NCBI GenBank assembly: GCA_026008535.1
Contig: BRKX01000004.1
Span: 11,743,501-11,807,500, forward strand
Direction of reading: 5' to 3'
Source of the DNA: Perilla frutescens
Lineage: Eukaryota > Streptophyta > Magnoliopsida > Lamiales > Lamiaceae
DNA length: 64,000 bases
Below are positions 23,401-34,761 of this stretch, piece by piece. The notes beneath the pieces were generated by a model, which was not told the DNA's origin, made no database searches, and saw only the letters and a list, made by a program, of their open reading frames with translations. Every line of letters starts with the position of its first letter. Positions within the stretch are counted from its first letter, which is position 1. The position numbers and the translations under genes were made by a program.

Positions 23401-24368
23401 TCCCCTTTGCATAACTTCTTAGCTCCCACTAGCACCTGTAAATCATTACAGAGATGTGATGAGCAACCAGTATCCAATACCCAAGAAGAATCGTTAATAG
23501 ACAAGTTAACTTCAACAAAGTACATATCTGAACTTTTCAGGCTTGCAAGATATTCCTTGTAATTTCTCTTCCAATGCCCCGACTTGTGGCAGTAGTGGCA
23601 ATTGTCATTGGCTTTGGGGTTGAACACTTTCTTCCCCACACCCCTTTTAGCCTTCAACTTGTTTGGTTTAAATGAACTCTTCATCTTTTCCTTTCCTTTA
23701 TGAGTCTTAGCCTTTTGAGCCTTTGACCCGAAAGTGCTACCAACAAGAAACACCGGCTTGTCCTTTTTCATGGTGGACTCGGCCGACACTAGCATATTGA
23801 CTAACTCAGGTAGAGTAGCATTCATATTATGCATAGTGAAATTAACGACAAATGTATCAAATAAGGGTGGTAGAGATTGCAGCATCATATCAGTATATAA
23901 TTCTATATCAATGTTCACTCCAAGAGATCCTAACTTTTCCATAAGAGCTATCATCTTCAATCCATGAGCTTGGACTGAAGAGCCCTCTGTCATACGACAC
24001 TGAAAAAGTTCCTTAGACATAGAAAATTTCTGTAGCCTAAGATTCTCCCCACACAACTTTTATAAACGGGATATGATCTCACGAGCCGATTGAACATCTG
24101 CATATTGACTTTGAAGCTCATTAATCATCGATGCTAACATGTAGCACCTAACATGCATATCATCATCTTTATGACTTTTATATTGATAAGCCACCTCACC
24201 ATCAACATTTTCATCATTTGCATCAGGTGCTTTAGGCATCAGGGTATCCAAGACATAATCTCTTTTTTTGGAAGTTAAAATAATTCTCAAATTCCGAAAC
24301 CAATCTTTAAAGTTTCGGCCAGTGAGTCTATTTTGGTCAAGAATTGATAATAATGGATTTTTAGTCAT
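20453..24368 (-). pseudogene. Copia-2 gag-pol polyprotein, broken
   Basis: Reading from 24368 on the minus strand: gag (LTGRNFKDWFRNLRIIL, LGSLGVNIDIELYTDMMLQ), a zinc knuckle CHYCHKSGHWKRNY whose last Cys is Tyr, protease with WVLDTGCSSHLC, and integrase with the HHCC segment (HARLGHI...CKSCLKGK), HTDICGPL and SDRGGEY. These are followed by reverse transcriptase with LYIDDILL and RNase H ending IREIIGRGDV. Lesions are an in-frame stop at 24060-24062, a frameshift near 22800, stops at 21982-21984 and 21700-21702, a frameshift at the (AT) run 21647-21656, and a stop near 21540. Most stops fit Trp, Gln or Arg codons changed by C-to-T or G-to-A. The core residues of the enzymes are largely kept, so decay is moderate. 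Confidence 0.9.
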
Positions 24369-26312
24369 TTTGCAGACAATCTACAAAATAATAAAGACGC
24401 ATAAAATTAGCAAACAATAGAAAAATATTCAATTAATATAAGGTCTTTAATAATTAATTGTCTTTCATAACCCCATGTATGAAAAATGAGAAATCATATT
24501 TCCTAGTGAGATTGAAGTCCAATAATAATATTCCACACCTCAATTTTATGAGCCCATGAAATACTACTATTAGTAGTCAACTCTTTGACAATTATATCTC
24601 AATATAATCTTCAATATTATTTTACCTCACTTTTAGTATATGTCTCAATTTTATGAGCCCATATAATACAAGTGTCAAGTTGCACCCATCAAACTTTCAT
24701 TAAAATAAAATCATCAACACGCCCCACGACTCATGGACAACATGAAGTTGATTATATTTTATGATCATCAATATGCTTGGTAAAAATCATATCTTTCCAT
24801 CAAAATATTATTCCACGACTCATGGACGATAATATATTGTGGTAGCATCGACATGTTTTTACTTTTGATGGTAGGCTTGGAACAATAAGTCCAACTTATT
24901 TTGTCCAATTTAACTTGAAATCAAATTTCAAAAATTTTAAATTAAGTTTCAAAAACTTGGGGTTTTTATTTCTAAGACCTCATTATAAAATAATACCTAG
25001 TTACTATGTGGGTTTATTTAATCCATACAATCATCATATGATTCGCGCAAATAAAAAAATTAAATAAATTCATGCATCACATACATAAAGCGGTGGGATG
25101 ATCATGACCTTTCCTATGCAACGCGTTTTGAGCCAAAAATGGGTCTATGGTCAATCTAGGGGTTTATAAAACGGCAAACATACATTACATATAAAAATAA
25201 TCCCACACACTTGTGGGTCTTGAGCCTTCATTCTTCTTCTCGAACATCCTCCAAAAATACAATAAATAGAAAACCTCACTTTTCTATTCTACTCTCATTG
25301 CATAATTTAAAGAACAATACAAAGAAGAATAAGAGGCTCACAGTCGCCGATTTAAAAACCCAAAGCATTAAAATAAATAAATAAATTAATGCACCATCCA
25401 CAAAGGTAGGCTCATGATCATCCCTAAATAAATCATGCTAACATTCATCACATGAAATAAAGCATAATAAATTTACCGAGTAGAATTAATTATATTATTT
25501 TATCATTTAAAGCATAAAATTCAATTTTGAATAAAAAACAATTTTTATCACATTACTTGAATCAACCATTAATTCAAAAGTGCTAAAATTAAATTTAAAA
25601 TCTGAAAATAATAATTTTTGGACAAAATTTGCTAAAAAAATGCTTAAAAATGATGTTCCATTCAAAATGGAACATCGGGGAATCGACGGGTCGCGACGAG
25701 GCACCCCGAGCTACAGCAAGCGTGCGTAGGGGTACCAAGCAGCAGCAGGTCATATAGGCTGCCCCCATAGGCAACTCAGACTTCATTCAGGCAATTTTAC
25801 GAACACCTGGTAGGCAGCCTAAATAATTCAACTTCTTTCGAAATTCCTTTGTCGATTAGCTTGTTAACTTAATGGGAAAACATTACACAACTCTTGTGCA
25901 ATATATTTACATATCAAAATACACTCCATACAACATTAATGACCCAAAATATTTACAAATCATATTAAAAATATTTTAGATGCAAAATCATTTTGCAAAA
26001 CTTGTCAATAATGATTGTAATTGAGGAAATACTTCGTTAACAAGCACGTGGACCATGAAAGATCCTACTTTGGACACGACATCACTATGAAACGGTCCTT
26101 GGCGTCGAACGCCATGGCTGGCCTTGCAAGCAACTGCCCAACAAGGGCTGTATCGAACAGCCCACCAACTGTTCGATAAATTGCCTCAACGAATACAGTC
26201 ACTATTTTCAGATTTTAACATGCTTTTCGCAACACAAATAATACACAACATACATTAATGATTAATCCACGATATAACACACATCATAAATATCATATTA
26301 ACGTGATACCGT
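24369..26312 (-). other. Untranslated leader of Copia-2
   Basis: The segment lies between the primer site and gag, about 1.9 kb, with no gene. It holds two direct repeats of CCACGACTCATGGAC (near 24724 and 24811), two of CTCAATTTTATGAGCCCAT, and a perfect hairpin at 25652-25676. Confidence 0.6.
25652..25676 (-). other. Perfect 11-bp hairpin in Copia-2 leader
   Basis: GATGTTCCATT, loop CAA, AATGGAACATC. It is a stable stem in transcribed leader RNA, about 650 nt after the primer site, where packaging or dimerisation structures occur in retroelements. The function is inferred only from position. Confidence 0.5.
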
Positions 26313-26325
26313 GGCTATGATACCA
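26313..26325 (-). other. Primer-binding site, tRNA-iMet-like (Copia-2)
   Basis: The minus strand reads TGGTATCATAGCC one base after the LTR end CCAACA. It resembles the common TGGTATCAGAGC initiator-Met primer with one substitution. Confidence 0.8.
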
Positions 26326-26326
26326 C

Positions 26327-28135
26327 TGTTGGAATACGATACGTAAACGCAGCGGAAAAATAAAAATTTATAAAATATGAAATAACAATTATTTCATAAC
26401 ACACGTATCATCGGATTTACGTTAATATGACGGATTATAAAACGATCATATCATTTTATATATTTAATTATAAACACACATTTTCACAATCCGGTTGATG
26501 AATGGTGTGTAGCAATCGATTGACCGTCTACTCGTAGAGATCCAATCGTATCTCCTCTATCAAGTCCACAGAATTGGATTGTAATCCGTAACTCGATTTT
26601 TCACTAGTAATCGATACACAAAAAATATGCTAAGTGTAAAAATTGAGAACTTGAGAATAATATGAGAATGAATAGAATAATCTTAATTCATCACATTCAT
26701 TCATATTCATTTTCATAACTTACGGCCATGAATCAAAACAATTCAATAGTAATTCAATTCCTCTTTAATCATATTAAATGATCTCTTTACTCATGATTAA
26801 GACCTCTTTAATCTTTTGATGGTAGAGATTCTCAATTCAATATTAATTCCACAAAATAGAATTAACATTTTACACAATATAAATTAATCCAATTGAATTT
26901 ATATATCTATTAAATTAATCCAATTAATTTAATCCATATTTTGAATTAGACTTTTAATCCAATTAATTCCAATTAAACATTTTAATTGATTATTTAATTT
27001 AACTAATTAAATCAAATTAGTCTCAACTAATTAACACCATTAATTAATTGGATTCAACAATTGAATCAATTCAACTGATACAATTTCAATCTATTTGTGT
27101 AACCCTCTTAGGTTCACAATTAGTACTAGTAGTAGGCTTGTAACATTTACAACTTAGCGAATAAAATATTATTCTATTAATTTATCCAATAAATTAATGT
27201 ACTCAAAATTAACTCTTTAATTTCAAGAACCTACAAATCATGAGAACATCTAGCAAGTAGCATGATCACCTAGCACTAGGTGAAATAGCGAGTAAACCTA
27301 TTTAATTACAAATCCTTATACACGTACGGTCCTTCTATTATCTAATCTTCTGATTTTGGATCTTGAGTTATGGAATAATACGAAAAACTCAATTAATCCA
27401 ATTATTAAATTTTCATTTCCATTCAATCAATTCATTAAAGAATCAATATTCATCATGCCTTGGCCAAGGTCTTCTGAATCATGAATCATGAAAATTAATT
27501 AGAAAATTCTCTCGACAATCGAGTAATAGATCCTTTATTGACCACTCCATTAATCTCCATATTAATTAATATAACATCCAACATAACCTCGTTACGATTG
27601 TCATGCAATCAGAGACTATATCAAAAAGAGATATAATTAATACAAGATTACTATGGTGTCTCAAGTCAAAGGACTAACCGTGTACTATTGTAATTTAGAA
27701 ATTCATATTTTCGATAAATTCCATTTAAAAATTTCTAATGGGTTTGTTCAGTGAACTTGTTCTCTAACAAGTACCCACATATATACATTTATGTCACCAC
27801 ATTAATGTCAATGGAACTTAGCATTCTCATCTTATGAGTGTGTATAATACGTGTGAGTTAAACTGTTCAATATCCCATCTTGATCAGTTATATATAACTC
27901 GGAACTAATTTAAGATCTAAGTACAAGAAACATATTCCATAATCATCATCAAATGCATGACCATGTTTCGTGACTTATTAAGATCTAGAAATTTTATCAC
28001 ATGCATGTATAATTAACACGTAAGATAAATAAAATACCTCGATATAATATAATCCATTAAGAGTTTATTTACAATAAATAATAAAAAAGAGTATAAATAA
28101 CCAATCTAATTGGTGCGACGGGTGCTACTCTTTCA
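26327..28135 (-). repeat. 5' LTR of Copia-2
   Basis: 1809 bp, TG to CA on both strands, matching the left LTR without its MITE. Confidence 0.92.
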
Positions 28136-28140
28136 CTTTC

Positions 28141-30181
28141 ATGCCAAGAGACTTCTTGAACTTGATGACATAATCTATTTTGGTTGCAACATTCTTTCTC
28201 TGGCTTTTGATGATTCCATAGATCATCACAGGGTAGACGATCGGAGCTTTGGTCAGCTCACTCTCAGCTAGGCTTACAACCTTGTTGAACACAAACCGCC
28301 CAAAATCAAAACCTCTGCCAGTTCCTACATGATATAAGAACCTACCTTGGTTCTGATTGACTCATGTGCGGTCCAGTTGTGAATGGCAATGCGGAACAAG
28401 TATTTATATGTTGCAACCAGCTTGCTTGATGGGATGGTCTGTGGGTTTGATGGCAAAAAATCGTACTCACCTCCTGTGAGTTCAGCGGTGATAAGACCCC
28501 AGTCTTCTACTTCCTCAAACTCCTCCTCAACCTTGGATCCAATTGACTGATTGATCAGTCTTGGAGAGAATTCCACCATCTCTCCCCTAACAAATACCTT
28601 CTCAAATTTTTCTGAAGCAAGATCGTCCATGTCATTAGTTAGGTTGCAGTAAAACTCACTGACAACTATAGAAACATACTCTCCAACCTTCAACACGGTT
28701 TGCAATAAATCGGTAGCCTCAATCAAGGTGTAGATATCCGTCTCCACCAACACAGAGGTATCTAATATCTACTCTTTACTCATATATGATATTCCTCTTC
28801 TTGACTCTATCCCATAGAGAGGCATGAAAGACATATCTAAAAAGACCATAAGAGGTACTTTCTTCTTGAATCACTTCCAGTTGACCGGAACGTCCACCAA
28901 CTTGTTCACGAACTTCCTTGTGAAATTTCTTCTTTTTGGCAGCAGCATTGGATCTGGTCTCCCTTCTAGCTTGTGTTTTCTTCAGAAAGATTCCCAGAAT
29001 TTCTTCTGAAGCTTGATTTCTGGTCATTGGAGACCTGATGGACACAGAAACGGTTCCCTTAGTTGACTTCCTAGGGACCTTCTTCTTCATGGATACTCTT
29101 GAAGATGGAGATCTAATAGCAAAGGGCTCGATTGTGTTCCGAGCACTAGCAAGTAACTTCTCTTTCAGAGAAGCAAGGGGTTTCTTTCTCAGAAGATGAA
29201 GAGCTTTGAATCTCTTCATCAGGATCTTCTGCGACCACAGATCGATGGATGATCTTAATATTTCTTTTGTTGACAACAACTTTCTTTTTGTGAGAAACTT
29301 TGTATCTTTGAGCGAGTGGAACATGCCCATCTTCATTAGAATGTTCAAGAACATGTTCTTGAACAACCTTGTCAGCAACAACCTCTTCAATAGGTTCTGG
29401 AATGGCTTCAGGCATGGTTTCCTTCTCAGCAATAGGAGTTCCTTTGGTTGATCTCTTTGTTCAGCTTCTTTCTCAAGATTCTTGAAAACTTCTTCTACTC
29501 TTTTATTGGATTTCTTCGTAGTAGCCTTCTTCTTGATGCTGCCTTTTTGTTCTAGTTTTTGTGATAGGGGCTGGCTTGTATGACTTAGTCACCTACTTGA
29601 TTAGATCATCAAGCTTCAGTGGCTTGCTTTTCTTAACTTTCTTGGAAGAGGCAACCTCTATTTTTTCTTCTTTAGATGGATGATCTTCATCATTTCTTTC
29701 ATGGTATTCTTTAATAAATCGATCATCAGAATCACCAGATTCTTCTTCTTCATCTCTAAGGCATCTCGTCACCTCGTCCACACTAACAATCTATCCTTCC
29801 TCACCAAAGGGTGATTTTAGTAAATAACCAAATATGATACTTGGGCTAAGGGTCAAGTTGGTAAGTTTTCTTACATCTCCCCCTCCCGAAGCCCAAGTAT
29901 CATATACGCCCCCAAAATAAAGAGCCTTGAAGACTAGAAGAAAAGAACTCATACCTAACAAGATTAAGTGAATACCTAAAATTGTGGTCATTTTATTTCT
30001 ATCACAGGGAACAGGTTCCCTACTCTTAACGGTCAAAGTGATTTTTCTTTTTGGAGTCAAGTCCCATGACTTGTGTATTGAAGTCGTCTAGGCCAGTATC
30101 TTCATCCATGGTTCGGTCAACATATGTGACGCAACCAGGCTTCTTTTTAGGTTTTAAAGGAGTTTTTCTTTTAGGAGCCAT
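28141..30181 (-). pseudogene. N-terminal part of SIRE-like env-position ORF with plant transposon protein domain
   Basis: On the minus strand a likely start at 30181 (MAPKRKTPLKPKKKPG) opens a basic N-terminus. An acidic/basic low-complexity region follows across several frames (29146-29781, Ser/Glu/Lys-rich). A folded domain at 28325-28753 has VSEFYCNL, VFVRGEMVEFSPRLIN and a C-terminal part with IHNWTAH. That layout resembles the putative plant transposon protein domain of env-position ORFs. At least four frameshifts or stops break it. The ORF continues at 18218 beyond Copia-2. No signal peptide or membrane helix is visible, so it is not evidently an envelope protein. Confidence 0.6.
29832..29905. 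repeat. 16-bp perfect inverted repeat inside SIRE-like ORF region
   Basis: ATATGATACTTGGGCT (29832-29847) pairs with AGCCCAAGTATCATAT (29890-29905) around a 42-base loop rich in pyrimidines (CATCTCCCCCTCCC). It could be a tiny foldback element or an RNA hairpin. It interrupts the ORF, since coding character is lost from about 29830 to 29990. Confidence 0.6.
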
Positions 30182-30541
30182 ATCAGGGATGAAAGAAATT
30201 TGAGAGAGAGAAGAATATGGCAATGGTAAGAAATTTCAGAGAGAAAAGAGCTCGAGGTTGAGAGATACAGAATGCGAATGCAATTCTGATCAGAAGCTTT
30301 TCTTTAGAATGTGATCATCTTTCTTCAGTGATGTACCACCAAATCCGTACTCAATCTTTTGAATTTACAGAGACATCAACTAGCCATTACGGACATAGTA
30401 CATGAACATCTACACAACAATGTTCATGAACATCTTAAGTGAACATCTATCACAGATTCTCCAATTCATCTCATTCTATTGCAGGAGTCTTCTTCATCCT
30501 GTTAAGTGTGAAATAAACACACTCACAGACCATTAGGCTGA
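30182..30541 (-). other. Spacer between RNase H and the extra ORF of the SIRE-like element
   Basis: No gene is seen. It contains TGTTCATGAACA (30420-30431), a perfect 12-bp palindrome, beside further GAACAT/ATGTTC motifs. Confidence 0.5.
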
Positions 30542-30736
30542 TTAATGGTGAATGCAAAGACCCAATGAGGATCTTAGCTTCTCAAATATTGCAGTATCCA
30601 AGTCTTTGATGAATAAATCTTCTAATTGATCTTCTGTATTGACATGTGCAATCTTCAAAACTTCTTCTTCAACTAGACTTCTGATGTAGTGATGTCTGAT
30701 GTCAATGTGTTTGGTCCTTGAATACTGGACTGGATT
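30542..30736 (-). pseudogene. RNase H C-terminus of SIRE-like element
   Basis: The minus strand encodes LNPVQYSRTKHIDIRHHYIR, then HVNTEDQLEDLFIKDLD and a stop at 30542. This is the conserved end of SIRE/Tork-type Copia polyproteins. It joins directly to LTR sequence at 30737, marking a deletion that removed gag, protease, integrase and reverse transcriptase. Confidence 0.8.
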
Positions 30737-30961
30737 CAGATCACGTTCATGTACATCTTTATAAACATTGTCCAGAACAGTAGACATGTATTTAGAAAAA
30801 CCAAATACTTAAGTGGTTATCCAATGTCATATAGCTGAATGACAATTAATCACTATTACAAGTGCAATGCAGAGCACTTGATAAAAACATAGTGTGCAGC
30901 ATGACACCATTGATTCATCTTGACTGAGTTTCTTCAATTGGTGTCAAGCTCGGCACTAACA
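30737..30961 (-). repeat. 5' LTR remnant of SIRE-like element
   Basis: 225 bp matching 15849-16070. On the minus strand it starts TGTTAGTGCCGAGCTTGACA at 30961. Only the first part of the LTR survives the deletion. Confidence 0.85.
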
Positions 30962-30966
30962 AGAAC

Positions 30967-31160
30967 CACAAGCCCATAAGGTAAATAAACACATTGAGCG
31001 CAAGTACCATCTTATACGAGAAATCGTAAAAAGATAAGACATTGTTGTGACAAAGATTGCGTCATTGGACAGCCTGACAGACCATTTTACGAAGAGCTTA
31101 CCAATTAAGACTTTCAATAGTCACGTAGAGGGAATGAAAGTTCGATTCATAGCAGCATAG
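30967..31160 (+). pseudogene. Copia-1 RNase H, right part
   Basis: It continues the frame left at 13255 once the SIRE-like element and one AGAAC copy are removed: HKVNKHIERKYHLIREIV, then DHFTKSLPIKTF and a stop at 31160. This is the normal C-terminus of a Copia polyprotein. Confidence 0.85.
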
Positions 31161-31221
31161 CTTTTTTATAAGTGGGAGAAATTGTACTATTTATTTAGTA
31201 TTATACTTAAAAGCAAATGCT

Positions 31222-32450
31222 TTGAGTATAAAGTGGGAGATTGTTGGAGGTTTATACTAAAATAATTTGCTTTTTGTATATACTTTATTTTCTTATTTTA
31301 AATAAAAATAAACAGCCACTTATATTGCATTTATGTTGTTTTCTATCATATGCAATATCATCATTTACTTAATATTGAAGATAGTATGGTGTGTGGAATG
31401 CACACAAAAGATCATATTATCGATTGCTTATTAAGTATGAGAGTGTTCACAACCAAGATAGAAGTAGACGAACCATCGGCATGGTTGTGGTATAATTTGA
31501 AATTAGTTTATCTTGACTATGAAATTATGCCAGTACATTTTGCTAATGTATTGAACTGGATCGTAGTGAGATAATTCTAATGGACTCACAACTATTAGAA
31601 TATAGATCTCGGCTACTCATGATTCTTAATCTCTACATAATAGGAGACATGTTTATTTTAATGCCTACTGTTTTGATTTATTATTGAGTGAGATTCTAAT
31701 TAAAGAATCAATAAGCTCGATAAATTAGGTAGTGACATTACTATAATCGATGGGCTATTAATTATAGAATGAATCTATATCCCAGTGCGCCGGATTGATG
31801 ATATCCCCTAAGGAGCTCAAAAAGGATTATTATGTCAAACACTACAGATGGATTTATATCTGGCATAATAATAAAAGTTGAGCGGTACTACTCATGGATA
31901 AGAAATTAATTAATTTAGTTATCAGTATACTGTAATTAATTAATGGACATTCGATATCTTAAACACATGGAATTAGTTGAGTTGAATGAGCCAAATCCGT
32001 TATTATGGAATTGGGGCGATAGTGCAATATTAATTCTTTAGTGAAGTGAATTAATATTAATGGGTTTAAATTATGTCTGAGCTTGAAATTAAGAACTTAA
32101 GGCCTTTTGAGGCCTAACCCTAATTCTCCTTTTAGATTCATGTTGTAGCCTATTTATACTAGTTGTTGGGGGGCGAAAAACCTTAACCACCATACTCATT
32201 ATTTTCAAAAATTACAGTTCCCAAAATTATGGAATTTTCAGCCATAGTGAGAGTTAGAGTTTCTCAATCTAGTTCTCTTCAAGGTGTAGATGATCATCGC
32301 CCACACAATGTCTGGTAACAACGGGAAGGTCATACAGAAGAAGATCGGGGTCAGTGCAATCGTGATCAAATGAATTGTTGTTGTAGCTGCTCTACATTAA
32401 TTCTACCCTGCGCATTAGGCTAAGATTCAAATTGAGCATATAGTTGATAT
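31222..32450 (+). repeat. Polypurine tract and 3' LTR of Copia-1
   Basis: AAGTGGGAGAT (31231-31241) directly precedes TGTTGGAGG, the LTR start at 31242. The LTR shares patches with the solo LTR at 34762-36206 (ACCATCGG, TTAGTTTATCTTG), so the families are related. Its right end is unclear, somewhere between 32396 and 32460. The 5' LTR of this element is gone. Confidence 0.7.
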
Positions 32451-32759
32451 TTATTGATTATTAAATTCAACCTTAATATTAAATTTAATATATTAGTTTT
32501 ATAAACTTTAATTGATAAGTTATTTTATAAGTTCTAAAAGAACAATCATTTATATAAATCTCGAGTTCATCTTATATTTTTATGATTAATTTATCTTACA
32601 TTAAAGTATATATTTATCCTGAAATTAAAAAATGTTAATATTTATTATCTAGTTAAAAAGACTAAAGCACATTTTAATATGTTATTTAGTAATATATTGT
32701 ATATATGAATTTATAATATCTAATAAACATTATATACTAAAAAACTAAAAAAAATTCAA

Positions 32760-33349
32760 ATCTTCCAGCCAAAAACTAATGCTAGAATTTTATTAAAAAT
32801 AATAAATTAAATTAAATAATAAAATATTTTAGTGAAAAATAGTGTTGAAATCCGAAAAAATCATAAATAAACAAATATTAAAATATTCCAGCAGAAAAAT
32901 ATTGCCGGAATCTGAAAAAATCATAAATTAAAAATATTAAAATATTCCATCGAAAAAATACCGCTGGAATCCGGAAAAAATTATAAATAAAAAATATTAA
33001 AATATTACAACGGAAAAATACCACCGGAATATGGGGAAAAAAAAACAATAATAAAAATATTAAAATATTTCAGCTTAATATTTTTCGCTAGAATTTGGAA
33101 AAGTTCGAAAAAAATAAATAAAAATCATTCCAACGAGTTTTTTCCTCTGGAATCAACTCAAATATACATTGGAATTTCCAGTGGGTATAAATCCTCTGGA
33201 ATATCCAGTGGAAAATTCCAGCATGTATAAATTTCCCTGGAATATTCGGTGCAAAATTTCAGCAAATATTTTTCTTGGAATAACCGCTAGAATCCAAAAA
33301 ATTCCAAAGTATGCGAAGTCCACTGGATTTTGCTGATTTTCTTGTAGTA
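32760..33349 (-). repeat. Right subterminal repeats and terminus of CACTA-like element
   Basis: ATTCCAGCGG-like motifs recur about every 60 bp (TATTCCAGC, CGCTGGAATCCGG, TTCCAGTGG), in inverted relation to the left array. The end GATTTTCTTGTAGTA at 33349 is the complement of the left terminus. Confidence 0.65.
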
Positions 33350-34561
33350 TATATTGGCACCATTGTAGAGATTGTCTAAATTTTATATATTTTGGGATAC
33401 TGTGTCATTTGATGGAATATGTAGAACTAACAAGTTAGTCTATTTATTTAGTTGTGCTCTATTATTTTAGCAGTTTGATTCTACAGTTTTAGCATTGATG
33501 GTTGATTGTTTAGCACTGCCATTGATTTTGTTAGCATCGAATTTTTTTGATATTGATAGGTAACAATGTTAACATTATTTATCTATCTAGTTGTGTTATA
33601 TATTATTTTTAGCATCATATTTAGCATTGTAGTTATGTTTTATTAGAACTAGAATTTCTCCCATGCGATGCATGGAATAAAATATATACTTTAGTTTAAA
33701 ATATTGATAAATATATTAATTATTAATGAAAATATTAAATAATTTAAAGATTGATTGCATAAATTAAAGTTTAAAATAATTACAAAAACAATAATCTCAA
33801 CTGTGAAAATTGTAAACTATATATATAAAAGCTATCACTTACCAATCAAAATTATAAAATACACAAATAATACAACCAAAGTAGAATAAGATGACTCATT
33901 AGAGACGGCCTTAGCAAAAATAAAACATACTCAATTATTATGTAATTACACAAACTAAAGTAAAACCTAATTGATAAACATAAAGATATTGAACATTTAT
34001 GAATACATGACATTTTTGTCGTCGCAATATATATTAGAACTAGTACCAAAACATGAATTTCATAAATTATGTGAGCATGCACGATTTAGCTGGTGGAGGT
34101 AGTACAACAATTATCACAGATGAAATTCTCTATTGACGCTTCCTATTTCATATTGTATTCTAATCATTTGATTTATGACATATATATGTATTTAATTTTT
34201 TTAATGGACAATTATTTATTTTCTTAAATATACTTCTCATAAATCCAATTATTATGATACAAGATAAAACACGAAACTGAAATAGAGATCCCATCCGCAA
34301 TTATCAATTCACCGTTCACAAATTTCAAATAATTACTAAGCACACTCCCAAATTTAGTCATAATTACAACAATATTTTTCTAAAAATTAACTTCCCTTTA
34401 TTTAACATAGAAATCTATCAACCATAATTTCATAAATGATAAATTCAACTAATGAAAAAAAAAATCAAATCTCAAAATCAGAAAATTGAATCCTACAGTG
34501 ATAAATTTATTGGCATCAGAATCAACATCGCTAACACTGATGCAAAGGCTTTGGTGATTGT
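33350..34561. other. AT-rich flank, no gene seen
   Basis: It has repeated TTAGCATT/GTTAGCAT words at 33460-33630 and a short palindrome CCATGCGATGCATGG near 33661-33675. Nothing else is recognised. Confidence 0.4.
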
Positions 34562-34761
34562 CAAGGTCGGCCCTGACAAAATAGGGGCCATTGGCAAAAT
34601 GAACAAAAAGGGGCCTTAACATAGTAACAACAAAGACTAATTACAAAATCTCAATTTATTCTAATCGATAGAACCATTTTCAAAGACTCAAAACTTTAAC
34701 TTCTTCTCCAAATTTATCCTGAATCACTCAATCTTTCAATAGCCAAAATCATGTCCATAAT

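Larger units (their letters stand above)
18224..28135 (-). mobile_element. Full-length Copia element, defective (Copia-2; TSD CTTTC)
   Basis: LTRs at 18224-20438 and 26327-28135 are nearly identical apart from a MITE in the left one. CTTTC flanks the element at 18219-18223 and 28136-28140. On the minus strand the order is 5' LTR, tRNA-iMet-like primer site, leader, gag, protease, integrase, reverse transcriptase, RNase H, purine tract and 3' LTR, as in Copia. It is inserted in the env-position ORF of the SIRE-like element. Confidence 0.93.
13256..30961 (-). mobile_element. SIRE-like Copia element with env-position ORF; gag-pol deleted
   Basis: The element is flanked by AGAAC at 13251-13255 and 30962-30966 and interrupts an RNase H frame that reads through cleanly once it is removed. 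On the minus strand it starts TGTTAGTGCCGAGC (30961). It keeps 225 bp of 5' LTR, jumps directly to the last codons of RNase H, then carries an extra 3' ORF and a 3' LTR (16070 to 13256). The RNase H tail (SRTKHIDIRHHYIRSL) and the extra ORF point to the SIRE/Maximus lineage. It contains a solo LTR, a MITE and a whole Copia element. The left LTR end reads TA rather than CA. Confidence 0.83.
9241..33349. mobile_element. CACTA-like non-autonomous element, filled with nested retrotransposons
   Basis: The left end (9241) reads TACTATAAGAAAATCCACAA. The complement of the right end (33349) reads TACTACAAGAAAATCAGCAA. They form inverted termini of about 28 bp resembling CACTACAAGAAAA ends, with T for C at the first base on both sides. 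Both ends are followed by several hundred bases of repeated GGAAT/ATTCC motifs, as expected of CACTA subterminal regions. Removing the nested elements leaves a shell of about 2.4 kb with no transposase. The 3-bp flanks (TTC and TAT) do not match, so assigning both ends to one insertion is an inference. Confidence 0.5.

Noticed and set aside
28325..30181. A true envelope glycoprotein gene
   Set aside because: No signal peptide, membrane helix or glycoprotein pattern is visible. The ORF matches the plant transposon protein type instead.
33650..33680. Helitron-like palindrome CCATGCGATGCATGG
   Set aside because: A single short palindrome without a terminus or coding sequence is not enough.
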